A DNA stretch of 64,000 nucleotides from Lacinutrix jangbogonensis (GTDB taxonomy: Bacteria > Bacteroidota > Bacteroidia > Flavobacteriales > Flavobacteriaceae). Of this stretch, positions 38,440 to 47,666 are shown one piece after another (position 1 is the stretch's first letter; every line of letters begins with the position of its first letter). Location of the stretch: positions 278,340 through 342,339 of the forward strand of contig NZ_JSWF01000028.1 of NCBI RefSeq assembly GCF_000797445.1, written 5' to 3'. The position numbers and the translations under genes were made by a program. The notes under the pieces are model-generated. The model was not told the origin of the DNA. It made no database searches and saw only the letters and a program-made list of their open reading frames with translations.

Positions 38440-39153
38440 TTACTCGGTTTTTAATGTTTCGCGTAATTCTTTTTTTAATTGATTACGTTGTTTTTTAAAT
38501 GTCTTTTCTCTTTTTTGAATTTTAAAATCGTAACCTTTAAAGATTCTTGTTGGATTGCCTCTATTAATATTCAAGTGGTTTTCCCAAAGGTTTTTAACTT
38601 CCGTTTTTAAGTGTTCTTCTTGTAATTGATTTACTTTTTCAATCAATCTGAGTTTTGCTATTTTTTTGTTTTGATGTTGTGATCTGCTATCCATAACCAA
38701 TACTTGTGTTTTTGTTGGTTGATGTGTAGCTCTAATAGCGGAACTTACTTTATTTACATGTTGACCTCCAGGCCCAGAGCTTCGTGTTGCTTGATAACTG
38801 ATATCTTTGTCTGTTACCAAAATATGTTCGGTTGATTTTATTTGATTAATACTTATAAACCAATTTTTTCTTTTGTGTTTTGGTCTATATGCAGAAATGC
38901 CAACCCATTGAATGGTACCTAGCCATTGGCTTAAAAACAGACTTAAATTTGTACCTGTAATTTTAACGGTCACAGATTGCAAAGTGGTATTTTCTGTTCC
39001 TTTTTCGCGATGTATTATTTTATAATCAAAGTCTTTAATCTGTAAAGCTTCTAAAAATAGTTTTAATACTTGCGCCACAACCCAGCAGCATTCTGCAGGT
39101 CCTCGTCCTGAGGTTATTTGTATTATTTTAGTTTTTATTAATGGTTTTCCCAT
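38440..39153 (-). CDS. prfH: Peptide chain release factor H
   Basis: The 237-residue release-factor homolog has the PrfH-type start IIQITSGRGPAECCWVVAQ and the catalytic GGQ loop in SSGPGGQHVNKVSSAIRATH, with a basic C-terminus. It lacks the codon-recognition domain of RF1/RF2. In studied bacteria PrfH acts on ribosomes whose 16S decoding centre has been cut, releasing the peptide so that the partner RtcB can religate the rRNA. Its start overlaps the end of the upstream basic-protein gene by 16 bp. Confidence 0.93.
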   Translation of the reverse strand: MGKPLIKTKIIQITSGRGPAECCWVVAQVLKLFLEALQIKDFDYKIIHREKGTENTTLQSVTVKITGTNLSLFLSQWLGTIQWVGISAYRPKHKRKNWFISINQIKSTEHILVTDKDISYQATRSSGPGGQHVNKVSSAIRATHQPTKTQVLVMDSRSQHQNKKIAKLRLIEKVNQLQEEHLKTEVKNLWENHLNINRGNPTRIFKGYDFKIQKREKTFKKQRNQLKKELRETLKTE

Positions 39154-39827
39154 GATATATTATCGTTAATAACATCTTTAAGAGCATATTTTTTTAACCC
39201 TTTTAGATTTCTTTTTGTTTTTAATTTTTCTTGTTTACCGTCTATATTATCCCACTTGCTTTTCCATGGGTTTACAGCTTCAGTAATGTTGTAATATCCT
39301 TTTTTAGATAATTGAGAAGCGATAAAATCATCGGTTCTAATTAATTCTGGATCAATTCGTTTTCTATACGTTGTATAAGCTCTTGTATATTTAATTCTAT
39401 ACGCTCCTTTTGGGATTCGTATATAAAATCTAAGCTTTAATTTTTTACATTCATTTTTATATGGAAATGCAGTACACATGTATTGTGCTTTATAGCTTAA
39501 GCTGTTAAATTGCTTTTTATTTAGCGTTGGAAATTCTTTGTATATAAGATATTTTGAAGTTTTGTTTCGCCATTTTTTTTCGGCTTCTTCTTTAGTTCTT
39601 CCCCAATAAGATCTTTGGATTTCATTATAGATTTCGAGAATAGCAGCTTTGTTTTTATAGCGATCTACTTTTTCTGTTATAACAATTTCTTTATACCAAC
39701 CGTGACGAATAGGTGTTTTTAATTTTATATATCCTAACTCACGTTGTAGTTTCCAAATGTCTCGTTGTCTTTTTTGTAAACAACGCACTTCCTTTTGCCT
39801 TTGTTCTTTTATGTTTATCGATTTCAT
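39138..39827 (-). CDS. Very basic uncharacterised protein linked to PrfH
   Basis: I do not recognise this 229-residue protein. It is rich in Lys, Arg, Tyr and Trp (for example KEQRQKEVRCLQKRQRDIW and YRIKYTRAYTTYRKRIDP), with no signal peptide or membrane segment. The charge suggests RNA or ribosome binding. It is translationally coupled to prfH by a 16-bp overlap, placing it at the head of the basic protein-prfH-TPR operon. No copy of the island operator is seen upstream of it, so its control may differ from that of rtcB. Confidence 0.7.
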   Translation of the reverse strand: MKSINIKEQRQKEVRCLQKRQRDIWKLQRELGYIKLKTPIRHGWYKEIVITEKVDRYKNKAAILEIYNEIQRSYWGRTKEEAEKKWRNKTSKYLIYKEFPTLNKKQFNSLSYKAQYMCTAFPYKNECKKLKLRFYIRIPKGAYRIKYTRAYTTYRKRIDPELIRTDDFIASQLSKKGYYNITEAVNPWKSKWDNIDGKQEKLKTKRNLKGLKKYALKDVINDNISWENH

Positions 39828-40132
39828 TAGACATATTCATAATTGATTTATATGTTTTAAATGATTCCAATAATTACTCCCAATTAGGAATCGGTGTCTA
39901 GGCGAATTGTGTGTGTTTCATTTTTTTTAATTTATTTTTTTAAATGCACTTTTAAACGTGTCGACTTAAGTTTATCCTAAGCGGAGTCGATAGGCCTAAT
40001 ATTACATTTAGGTTGTTTTGTTATTACTGTTTTTGGGAATGTGTTTAGCAGGCTTGCTAATGACTGAAAACAAAAAACCCGAAACAGTTTTTAAATTGCT
40101 TCGGGTTTTTCATTTGTTTATGAAAAGTTGTA
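39828..40132. other. Gap with hairpin and terminator, no gene seen
   Basis: A nested inverted repeat lies at about 39960-39992 (TCGACT and CTTA arms pairing with TAAG and AGTCGA), of the kind of dispersed flavobacterial repeat. A clear terminator lies at 40073-40110. The promoter for the basic protein-prfH-TPR operon should be within the part nearest 39840, but I see no clear box. Confidence 0.4.
40073..40110. terminator. Terminator (AAACCCGAA / TTCGGGTTT)
   Basis: AAAACCCGAA pairs with TTCGGGTTTT around an AT-rich loop, with A and T runs on both sides, so it can work in both directions. Confidence 0.8.
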
Positions 40133-40338
40133 TTAACTAAAATACTCACGAAGCACCATAAAAGGCATAATGCCTTTTGGACGATTTTGATTTGATATGA
40201 ATAGGTACATAACTTCGTGTTTTGTTAATAATTGATTTTTTTGATGCTTAGGAATTGCTATTTCCTGAGTGCAAATATTTAGATTAATTTTCGACTTTAC
40301 AAAATTTATTTTTTCTTTTCTTTAAAATTGGCTCTCAT
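40133..40338 (-). CDS. Possible small protein (about 68 aa), one-base frame break
   Basis: The minus-strand frame from ATG 40338 reads MRANFKEKKK and then stops. Adding one A in the A6 tract at about 40315-40320 continues as INFVKSKINLNICTQEIAI to RPKGIMPFMVLREYFS and TAA at 40133. The downstream part looks coding rather than random. I know no family. It lies between the 172-aa gene and a terminator, so it may be on that transcript. It also explains an inverted repeat at 40147-40219 that looks like a tRNA-sized stem. Confidence 0.3.
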
Positions 40339-40406
40339 AATACGAAGTATTATATTTTTTTGAAAAAAGCAAGGAATTTGTGTTTAATTGAGTTTTTCGT
40401 TCTCTT

Positions 40407-40925
40407 TTAATCTTTAAATGGTTTTAAATTTTCTTCTAATTGTGATTTTAATTCATCAATATTCTTGAAATTTTTTATTATTTCAATTGTTTTTTTAGAA
40501 TGAAATTTTACCTCATTTTTAAGTGTTCCTTTTTTCCAAATACCTTCCTTAACCAAATCAAAGTAATCTTTGAAACGACTAAACACCCAGAGTATTGAAT
40601 ACCCTGTATTATATTCAAAATCTCTTACAGCAGCAGTTAGCATTTTATGAGTGTCTTCAAATGTTTCTGATTCAATAATATTTAAACAACTTCTTTTAAT
40701 TGTTAATATTTCCAGATAATCATTATGGAGATGGCATTCTGCTAAATGATTTAATTCTAATTTCCAGCTACAACTTTTATAATTTATAGAAATTACATCA
40801 AAATAAAACGAATTTAAATCAATTTCGTTCATTATTTCTTCCGAATTATACAGCCAATTCTCAAGTTTTGAAACGGTTATTTTTTCAGTTAAAACATCAA
40901 ATATTATTAGTTTTAAAGTGTCCAT
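40407..40925 (-). CDS. Uncharacterised 172-aa protein under the island operator
   Basis: No family is recognised. The acidic, soluble, helical protein (KLENWLYNSEEIMNEIDLNSFYFD; LEENLKPFKD) is in general look like small toxin-immunity proteins of Bacteroidota, but this is only an impression. Its ATG lies about 17 bp after the -7-like box of operator/promoter copy 3, so it should be a member of the same regulon as rtcB. It is divergent from the WYL-PhyH gene. Confidence 0.7.
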   Translation of the reverse strand: MDTLKLIIFDVLTEKITVSKLENWLYNSEEIMNEIDLNSFYFDVISINYKSCSWKLELNHLAECHLHNDYLEILTIKRSCLNIIESETFEDTHKMLTAAVRDFEYNTGYSILWVFSRFKDYFDLVKEGIWKKGTLKNEVKFHSKKTIEIIKNFKNIDELKSQLEENLKPFKD

Positions 40926-40941
40926 TATTTCTAATTTTCAT

Positions 40942-40977
40942 CAAATAATGTATTGTAATGCGCAATGTTTTTGCGTA
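40942..40977 (-). promoter_or_regulatory. RNA-repair operator/promoter, copy 3 (172-aa gene; between it and WYL-PhyH)
   Basis: Same 36-bp layout: TACGCAA-N5-TTGCGCA dyad and ATTATTTG box, directed to the 172-aa gene. The dyad edge is 40 bp from the start of the divergent WYL-PhyH gene, a natural position for autoregulation. Confidence 0.78.
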
Positions 40978-41017
40978 CTAGATATTTTAATCTAAATTAG
41001 TTTAAAATTTCAGTATC

Positions 41018-42742
41018 ATGGCAGTCAATAAGAATGCATTAATTAGATATAAAACCATAGATAAATGTCTTCAAAATAACTTTAGACAATGGACGCTTAA
41101 CGATTTAATAGAAGCTGTATCTGACGCCCTTTATGAGTACGAAGGTAAAGATGTAGATGTTAGTAAACGTACTGTGCAATTAGACTTACAGATGATGCGT
41201 AGCGATAAATTAGGCTATAATGCGCCAATTTTGGTTTACGACAGAAAGTATTACAAATATGAAGATGAAAACTATAGTATAACCAAAAGCCCAATTTCTA
41301 ATCAGGATCTCATAAAGTTATCTGAAGCGGTTTCTTTTTTAAAACAGTTTCAAGGTTTTTCGCATTTTGATGAATTAGGTAGCATGGTTCAGAAACTAGA
41401 AGATCATGTTTATACTCAAAAAACACATGAAAAAGCATTAATAGATTTTGAGAAAAATGATAATTTAAAAGGTTTGGAATTTTTAAATGAATTGTATCAA
41501 TTTATTTTAAAAAAGAAGACTATTGAAATGACATATAAATCATTTAAAGCGCGTGCCGAAAACACGTTTACGTTTCATCCTTATTTGCTTAAAGAGTTTA
41601 GAAATAGATGGTTTGTTATTGGGAAAAAAAATAGAAACGAAGGTATTATGAATTTAGCTTTAGATAGAATTGTGAGCTTAAAAAGTAGTGATGCCAGTTT
41701 TGTTTCCGAGCCTAATTTTAACTCAGAAACCTATTATAAGAATGCGATTGGTGTATCTGTAAGCCCGAATTTAGATACAGAAAACGTACTGCTTTATGTA
41801 AGCCATAAACACGCACCTTATGTGGTTACAAAACCATTTCATAACTCGCAAAAAATGATAGAAAAAGATAATTATGGGATTACTATTTCTTTAGATGTAC
41901 AATTAAATTTCGAACTTGAAAAAGAGATTTTAGGCTTTGGTGAAAGCATAAAAGTAATCGCTCCAGAACGTTTAAAACGAATTATTAAAGAACGCCTACA
42001 CGATGCTGTAGATTTTTATGAAACAGAAATTAACGAAAAAAGTATAAGAACAGTTTCAAAACAATTAGAACATAAAGGCTTTGCTATTTTAAGCCAGTTA
42101 TATTCTAAACGCGATATAAGAAAGCTAAAAGCAAAGCTTGATGGGTATATTAAACAGAATGATGAACAACCATTTGGAATGCGGGAAGTGTTATTAAAAT
42201 TACCAGAGTTAAAAAGTATTCTATTTAATAAAAATTTTAAAAAGCTTACTAAAGCCATTGGCAACAATGTGTTTTTAACGAAAGCTATTTATTTTGATAA
42301 GTCACCACAAGATAATTGGTATGTAACTTGGCATCAAGATGTGCCTATAAATGTTACACGTAAAATAGAAACGGAAGGTTTTAAATCTTGGACTAATAAA
42401 AAAGGTGTAATTAGCGTGAGACCTCCAGAGGCCATTTCTAAAAACACATTTGCTATGCGTATTCATTTAGATGATACTAATGCAGAAAATGGCGCATTAA
42501 AAGTGATTTCGGGTTCTCATAACAAGCGTTTAAATGATGAAGAAGTTAAGTTAATTACAGAAAGTTCTATTCCATTTATATGCGAAGTTGCTTTAGGTGG
42601 TGTTCAATTATTAAAACCATTATTATTACATGCATCTTCTAAATCTATGAAGCAAAGAAGGAGACGTGTTTTACATTTAGAGTTTTCTTCAATTGAATTG
42701 CCTAACGGATTAAAATATACTGAAAGAGAGGATTTAAATTAG
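41018..42742 (+). CDS. WYL transcription regulator fused to a PhyH-type 2OG/Fe(II) oxygenase
   Basis: In this 574-residue protein, residues 1-75 form a winged helix-turn-helix (FRQWTLNDLIEAVSDALYE, SKRTVQLDLQMMRS). Residues about 160-240 form a WYL domain (IEMTYKSFKARAENTFTFHP, NRWFVIGKKNRNEGIM) and about 245-335 the WCX extension. Residues about 350-574 are phytanoyl-CoA-dioxygenase-like: GFAILSQLYSKRDI, the iron motif TWHQDVP (His-x-Asp), the distal His in LLLHASSKS and the 2OG-binding Arg in RRRVLHLEF. WYL regulators often sense nucleic-acid damage. The fusion would add an oxygen- and iron-dependent activity. It is the obvious candidate regulator of the three island operators. It meets the ABC gene tail to tail with a 9-bp overlap. 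Confidence 0.88.
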   Translation: MAVNKNALIRYKTIDKCLQNNFRQWTLNDLIEAVSDALYEYEGKDVDVSKRTVQLDLQMMRSDKLGYNAPILVYDRKYYKYEDENYSITKSPISNQDLIKLSEAVSFLKQFQGFSHFDELGSMVQKLEDHVYTQKTHEKALIDFEKNDNLKGLEFLNELYQFILKKKTIEMTYKSFKARAENTFTFHPYLLKEFRNRWFVIGKKNRNEGIMNLALDRIVSLKSSDASFVSEPNFNSETYYKNAIGVSVSPNLDTENVLLYVSHKHAPYVVTKPFHNSQKMIEKDNYGITISLDVQLNFELEKEILGFGESIKVIAPERLKRIIKERLHDAVDFYETEINEKSIRTVSKQLEHKGFAILSQLYSKRDIRKLKAKLDGYIKQNDEQPFGMREVLLKLPELKSILFNKNFKKLTKAIGNNVFLTKAIYFDKSPQDNWYVTWHQDVPINVTRKIETEGFKSWTNKKGVISVRPPEAISKNTFAMRIHLDDTNAENGALKVISGSHNKRLNDEEVKLITESSIPFICEVALGGVQLLKPLLLHASSKSMKQRRRRVLHLEFSSIELPNGLKYTEREDLN

Positions 42743-43645
42743 TGTTTCTATATAAATACAAGAATCTTTTTCTAGTATTTCACTATGTTCAAAAAACACG
42801 ATTTCATCCTTTAAATCAGCTTCAATTAAATAATAATTCCCTTTAAAGTAATAATTTTTTACGGTTGCTTTTAATTCGGATCGTTTAACTAGCTTTATTT
42901 GATCTGCATAAAAAATTTCATTATTTATCATGCTAAACTCACCAAAGAATGAAGCCGTTAATGGTGTCTCGGGATTTTTGTATAAGTGCTCAGGCGTATT
43001 ATAAGCTTCAATTTTATTGTTGTTGAGCACGATCATATTATCTACAAAACCCAATACATCTTCTTTATCATGCGTAGCCACAATACACGTAATGTTTTTA
43101 TCTTTTAAATATTTAAAAACATTACGTCTAAGCGATTGTTTTTTAAAGTTGTCAATATGACTAAAAGGTTCATCTAACAACAAAATTTCTGGTGCATTAG
43201 CTAAAGCTCTTGCTAAGGCAACACGTTGCTTTTGTCCACCGCTTAACAGTTTTACTTTGGTTTTTGCTAAAGACGTAAGTTCAACAACTTCAAGAAGTTC
43301 TGCAACACGTTCTTTTTTCTCTTCTTTGAAAAAGTTTGAAAGATGTTGACCAATATTTTCAGCAACCGAAATAAAAGGTTCTAACTCGAATTCCTGAGCA
43401 ACATATTTCATAAAATCGTAACCAATAACAAGGTTGTGTTTTGGTCCCTGTATTTGTTCTTTTTTCCAGAAGATATTACCTTTAGTTAAATCATATTCAC
43501 CACGAAGCACTTTTAAAAGTGTGCTTTTTCCGCAACCACTTTCTCCAATAATTGCAAGATATTCTCCAGGCTTAACTTTAAAAGAAAGATCTTTTAAAAC
43601 AGGTGTTTTGTTATAAGAAAAGTTGAGGTTCTTAACGTTTAGCAT
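42734..43645 (-). CDS. ABC transporter ATP-binding protein
   Basis: The 303-residue ATPase has Walker A GESGCGKSTLLKVLRG, signature LSGGQKQRVALARALA, Walker B EILLLDEPFSHID and the switch His in ATHDKEDV. Residues about 235-303 form a small C-terminal domain reminiscent of a TOBE domain, as in molybdate, iron or spermidine importers. No permease gene is adjacent, so the substrate is unknown. Confidence 0.9.
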   Translation of the reverse strand: MLNVKNLNFSYNKTPVLKDLSFKVKPGEYLAIIGESGCGKSTLLKVLRGEYDLTKGNIFWKKEQIQGPKHNLVIGYDFMKYVAQEFELEPFISVAENIGQHLSNFFKEEKKERVAELLEVVELTSLAKTKVKLLSGGQKQRVALARALANAPEILLLDEPFSHIDNFKKQSLRRNVFKYLKDKNITCIVATHDKEDVLGFVDNMIVLNNNKIEAYNTPEHLYKNPETPLTASFFGEFSMINNEIFYADQIKLVKRSELKATVKNYYFKGNYYLIEADLKDEIVFFEHSEILEKDSCIYIETLI

Positions 43646-43664
43646 ATTCTTTAATAAGAGACCT

Positions 43665-43730
43665 CTCAGGTTTTTGAAACCTGAGAAGTCTAAATAGTGT
43701 TATTTAGTAGATTCCTGCCTTCGCAGGAAT
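43665..43730. repeat. Two adjacent palindromes (CTCAGGTTT/AAACCTGAG; ATTCCTGC/GCAGGAAT)
   Basis: A perfect 9-bp inverted repeat at 43665-43685 is followed by an 8-bp one at 43711-43730. A related half (CTGCCTAAGCAGGAAT) sits at 32044-32059 before the ketosynthase gene. These are dispersed intergenic palindromes and may end the prolyl oligopeptidase or ABC transcripts. Confidence 0.5.
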
Positions 43731-43732
43731 AG

Positions 43733-45898
43733 TTAATCCTTAAACTCGTCTTTCATTTTACTTGGTAACACATCATAACCCATATTAAATAGCGTGAAAC
43801 CAAAAATATCTGCAGCTTGATCTATAGTTTTGCTTACTGGCGTTCCTGCTCCATGTCCTGCATCTGTTTCTATTCTAATAAGCGTTGGGTTTTTTCCAGA
43901 TTGTTTTGCTTGTAATTCTGCAGCAAATTTAAAACTGTGTGCTGGAACCACGCGATCATCATGATCTCCTGTAGTTATTAAAGTTGCTGGATATTGCGTG
44001 CCAGCTTTTACATTGTGAACAGGAGAATAGCCTTTTAAATAGGCGAACATTTCTTTGTTATCTTCTGCTGTTCCATAATCGTAAGCCCAGCCAGCTCCTG
44101 CTGTAAAAGTATGGTAACGTAACATATCTAAAACGCCAACAGCTGGTAAAGCAACCTTCATTAAATCTGGTCGTTGCGTCATGGTCGCACCAACTAATAA
44201 GCCTCCATTAGAACCTCCTTTAATTGCTAAATAGTCGCTTGACGTATAGTTTTTAGCGATTAAATATTCGGCAGCAGCAATAAAATCATCAAAAACATTT
44301 TGCTTTTTTAATTGCGTTCCTGCATCGTGCCATTCTTTTCCATATTCTCCACCACCTCTTAAGTTTGCTACGGCATAAATACCACCTTGTTCCATCCAAA
44401 CTGCGTTTGTAATACTAAAACCTGGTGTTAAACTAATATTGAAACCTCCATAACCATAGAGGATCGTTGGGTTTTTTCCGTTAAGTTTTATGCCTTTTTT
44501 GTGAGTGATTATCATCGGAATTTTTGTGCCATCTTTTGAAGGATAAAAAACCTGTACGCTTTCATAATCATCAGAATTAAAGTCGATATCTGGTTTTCTA
44601 TATAATTTAGAAATTCCCTTTTTTATATCATATTTGTAAATACTTCCAGGAGTAACATAGTTAGTAAAAGAGTAATACAATTCTTTTTCTTCTTTTTTAG
44701 CGCCAAAACCGCCAGCGCTTCCAATACTAGGTAATTTTACCTCACGGATTAATTTGCCATTATAATCGTATTGAAAAATTTGAGACACGGCATCTACCAT
44801 ATACTCGGTAAAAAAGTAACCACCTGCTGTTGATGGACTTAATACGTTTTTGGTTTCTGGAATAAAATCCACCCAAAGTTCTGGAGTTGGGTTTGAAGCG
44901 TCAACTGTAACTATTTTCTGATTTGGTGCATTTAAATTGGTTACTAAAAACAATTTTGAACCTACATTTTCTAATAGATAAGTATCGCTGTCTGTGTTGC
45001 CAATAACTTCTACTAATGGTGCATTTGGTAGCGTTAAGTCCTTAATGTATAATTTATTTCCTGAAGTTGATGTACGAGGAGAAATTATTAGGTAACGATT
45101 ATCTTCTGTAACGCTTCCATAAATATATCTATGTTTTTCTTCTGGAGTGTTTCCATAAATTATTTTATCATCTTTTTGCGATGTTCCTAGTTTGTGATAA
45201 TATACTTTATGCTGATCTGTTTTTGCAGACAACTCGCTACCTTCAGGTTTATCGTAACTTGAATAATAGAAACCTTCATTTTTATACCAAGACATACCAC
45301 TAAACTTTACATCGACAATAGTGTCTTCAATAATTTCCTTAGTTTCGGTATTCATTATTAGTATTTTCCTCCAATCGCTTCCACCTTCAGAAATAGCATA
45401 GGCTAGTTTTTTTCCATCCTTAGAAAAACTTGTACCTCCTAAAGAGGTTGTACCATCGTCGCTAAATCCATTTGGATCTAAAAACACAGTTGCTGTTGTT
45501 GGGTCTGCTCCTGTTTTATATCTATAAATTATATATTGGTTCTGGAGCCCTGTATTTTTGTAAAAGTATGTGTAGTCACCTTTTTTAAAAGGGGAGCCTA
45601 TTTTTTCGTAGTTCCAAAGTTTGGTTAGTCTGTCTTTTAACTCATTACGAAATGGAATATTATCTAGATAACCGTAAGTTGCTTTATTTTGGTTTTTTAC
45701 CCAATCCATAGTTTCTTCGCTTCTGTCATCTTCGAGCCATCTGTATGGATCTTTAACTTCTGTTCCAAAGTAAGTGTTTGCTTTATCTACTGTATTTGTT
45801 TCAGGATAATTTATTGTAATCTCTTTACGCATTTTTTCCTCTTTGTTACAAGACATAAGTATTGAAAGTGTTAGTAATAATAGTGCTATATTTTTCAT
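43733..45898 (-). CDS. Prolyl oligopeptidase family serine peptidase (S9A), lipoprotein
   Basis: The 721-residue protein has a lipoprotein signal ([17 protein letters not shown]). A seven-bladed propeller (about 80-420) and a C-terminal alpha/beta-hydrolase domain follow. The triad is visible: Ser in [13 protein letters not shown], Asp in [12 protein letters not shown] and His in [12 protein letters not shown]. It cleaves after proline in small peptides, here probably in the periplasm. Length fits S9A. Confidence 0.95.
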   Translation of the reverse strand: MKNIALLLLTLSILMSCNKEEKMRKEITINYPETNTVDKANTYFGTEVKDPYRWLEDDRSEETMDWVKNQNKATYGYLDNIPFRNELKDRLTKLWNYEKIGSPFKKGDYTYFYKNTGLQNQYIIYRYKTGADPTTATVFLDPNGFSDDGTTSLGGTSFSKDGKKLAYAISEGGSDWRKILIMNTETKEIIEDTIVDVKFSGMSWYKNEGFYYSSYDKPEGSELSAKTDQHKVYYHKLGTSQKDDKIIYGNTPEEKHRYIYGSVTEDNRYLIISPRTSTSGNKLYIKDLTLPNAPLVEVIGNTDSDTYLLENVGSKLFLVTNLNAPNQKIVTVDASNPTPELWVDFIPETKNVLSPSTAGGYFFTEYMVDAVSQIFQYDYNGKLIREVKLPSIGSAGGFGAKKEEKELYYSFTNYVTPGSIYKYDIKKGISKLYRKPDIDFNSDDYESVQVFYPSKDGTKIPMIITHKKGIKLNGKNPTILYGYGGFNISLTPGFSITNAVWMEQGGIYAVANLRGGGEYGKEWHDAGTQLKKQNVFDDFIAAAEYLIAKNYTSSDYLAIKGGSNGGLLVGATMTQRPDLMKVALPAVGVLDMLRYHTFTAGAGWAYDYGTAEDNKEMFAYLKGYSPVHNVKAGTQYPATLITTGDHDDRVVPAHSFKFAAELQAKQSGKNPTLIRIETDAGHGAGTPVSKTIDQAADIFGFTLFNMGYDVLPSKMKDEFKD

Positions 45899-45931
45899 AT
45901 TAATAAGTGTTAATGAACTATAAAAATAAAC

Positions 45932-45967
45932 AAAAAAGCGTTTACACTTTTATGTAAACGCTTTTTT
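45932..45967. terminator. Hairpin terminator between asd and prolyl oligopeptidase
   Basis: AAAAAAGCGTTTAC and GTAAACGCTTTTTT form a perfect 14-bp stem with an 8-base loop. It should end the asd transcript (minus strand). Confidence 0.9.
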
Positions 45968-45991
45968 GAAAATTAAATGACTTATTTTAGT

Positions 45992-46981
45992 CTAAATTAA
46001 ATTGTTTTTAACCAAATATTCGGCAATTTGAACTGTATTCGTTGCAGCTCCTTTTCTGAGATTATCACTAACAATCCAAAGGTTAAGTGAGTTGGGTTGA
46101 GAACCATCTCTGCGAATACGTCCTACAAAAACATCATCTTTTCCATTAGCATATAATGGCATTGGATAGACGTTTACATCTATATTGTCTTGTACAGTAA
46201 TACCTTCAGTATTGTTAAGTAATTGTCTTACTTCTGTGATATCAAAATCATTCTCAAATTCTACATTAACAGATTCACTATGTCCTCCAGCTGTTGGTAT
46301 TCTAACTGCAGTGGCTGTTATTGCAATGGTTTTATCGTTAAGGATTTTTTGTGTTTCGCGAACCAATTTCATTTCTTCTTTGGTATAACCGTTGGTCTCG
46401 AAAACATCGCAATGCGGAATAGCATTTTTATGAATAGGATAATGATAAGCCATTTCTCCTTTTACGCCAGTCATTTCGTTTTCTAATTGTTGCATTGCTT
46501 TAACTCCAGTTCCGGAAATAGATTGGTATGTAGAAACAACAATACGTTTTATTTTGTATTTTTTATGAAGCGGAGCCAAAGCCATTACCATTTGAATGGT
46601 TGAACAGTTTGGATTGGCAATAATTTTATCTTCTTTTGATAGTTCGCCAGCATTAATTTCTGGAACAATTAATTTTTTGGAAAGATCCATTCTCCAAGCA
46701 GAAGAATTATCGATTACAGTAGTGCCAATTGCTGCAAATTTTGGAGCCCATTCAAGAGATGTATTGCCACCAGCTGAAAATAATGCTATATCTGGTTTCA
46801 TTGCAACAGCATCTGCTAAGCTTACAATAGTAAATTCTTGATTTTTAAATGTTACTTTTTTTCCAACGGAGCGCTCTGAAGCTACAGGAATAAATTCTGA
46901 AATTTTAAAATTACGCTCTTCTAGTACTTTGCGCATTACTTCGCCAACCATGCCTGTAACACCAATAACCGCTAATTTCAT
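45992..46981 (-). CDS. asd: Aspartate-semialdehyde dehydrogenase
   Basis: This 329-residue enzyme of the Lys/Met/Thr and diaminopimelate pathways has the NADP motif AVIGVTGMVGEVMRKVLEER, the catalytic Cys in ANPNCSTIQMVMA and the His in IPTAGGHSESVN. Length and motifs match the bacterial family. It is monocistronic. Confidence 0.96.
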   Translation of the reverse strand: MKLAVIGVTGMVGEVMRKVLEERNFKISEFIPVASERSVGKKVTFKNQEFTIVSLADAVAMKPDIALFSAGGNTSLEWAPKFAAIGTTVIDNSSAWRMDLSKKLIVPEINAGELSKEDKIIANPNCSTIQMVMALAPLHKKYKIKRIVVSTYQSISGTGVKAMQQLENEMTGVKGEMAYHYPIHKNAIPHCDVFETNGYTKEEMKLVRETQKILNDKTIAITATAVRIPTAGGHSESVNVEFENDFDITEVRQLLNNTEGITVQDNIDVNVYPMPLYANGKDDVFVGRIRRDGSQPNSLNLWIVSDNLRKGAATNTVQIAEYLVKNNLI

Positions 46982-47105
46982 AGAAAATTTATTTTTTTAT
47001 TTCCGTGAAGATGGAAATCTAATTTAAATATAAAAAGCAAAGCTATTATATTTCTTACTGTTTGTCTTTAAATAGTTATTAATTTTTTCGTAAAAATTGG
47101 GCATA

Positions 47106-47139
47106 AAAAAATCGATTTTGCATTCCAAAATCGATTTTT
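47106..47139. terminator. Terminator after mscL region
   Basis: AAAAATCGATTTTG and CAAAATCGATTTTT form a perfect 14-bp stem with a five-base loop, just after the mscL stop on the minus strand. Confidence 0.88.
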
Positions 47140-47162
47140 AATATTTTTATTTAAAATTAGAG

Positions 47163-47573
47163 TTACTTTTTTAAAGCATCTCTAATTTCCTTTAATAAAT
47201 CGTTATCAGATGGTCCAGCAGGTGCCGCAGGAGCAGCAACTTCTACTGGTTTCTTAGTTTTATTGTAGGCTTTCACTATCATAAACATTACTAAACCTAC
47301 TATTATTAAGTTTATAATGGTGTTCACCCAAGATCCCCACATAATAGCGTTTTCAGGACTAGTAACTTTTCCAGCCGCGTCTAAAACAGCTTCGTCAAGA
47401 ATTATTTTTTTATCATCAAAATTGGTTCCGCCTGTAAAATGGCCTACAACGGGCATTATAATGTTACCTACAAATCCTTTAACAACAGCGCCAATAGCTC
47501 CTGCCATAATTACAGCAACAGCAAATTCTATAACATTGCCTCCTGTAATAAATTCTTTAAATTCTTTAAGCAT
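47163..47573 (-). CDS. mscL: Large-conductance mechanosensitive channel
   Basis: The 136-residue protein has FKEFITGGNVIEFAVAVIMAGAIGAVVKGFV (first pore helix, shown here only as a landmark), GSWVNTIINLIIVGLVMFMIVKAYN (second helix) and a charged C-terminal helix after an Ala/Pro linker. It relieves hypo-osmotic stress as a pentamer in the inner membrane. Confidence 0.95.
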   Translation of the reverse strand: MLKEFKEFITGGNVIEFAVAVIMAGAIGAVVKGFVGNIIMPVVGHFTGGTNFDDKKIILDEAVLDAAGKVTSPENAIMWGSWVNTIINLIIVGLVMFMIVKAYNKTKKPVEVAAPAAPAGPSDNDLLKEIRDALKK

Positions 47574-47666
47574 AATTTTAATTTTAAGTGAGTTGAATTA
47601 ATTATTTGTTAAATTTAGTTAAAATTTTAACAAAAAAGTAAAATTATGAAGGCGTAAAAGTAAAAA

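Noticed and set aside
40147..40219. 73-nt segment with 7-bp complementary ends (CACGAAG/CTTCGTG) and an inner 7-bp hairpin, like a tRNA-sized RNA
   Set aside because: No T-loop or D-loop sequence is present and the same bases are explained by a plausible small coding frame on the minus strand.
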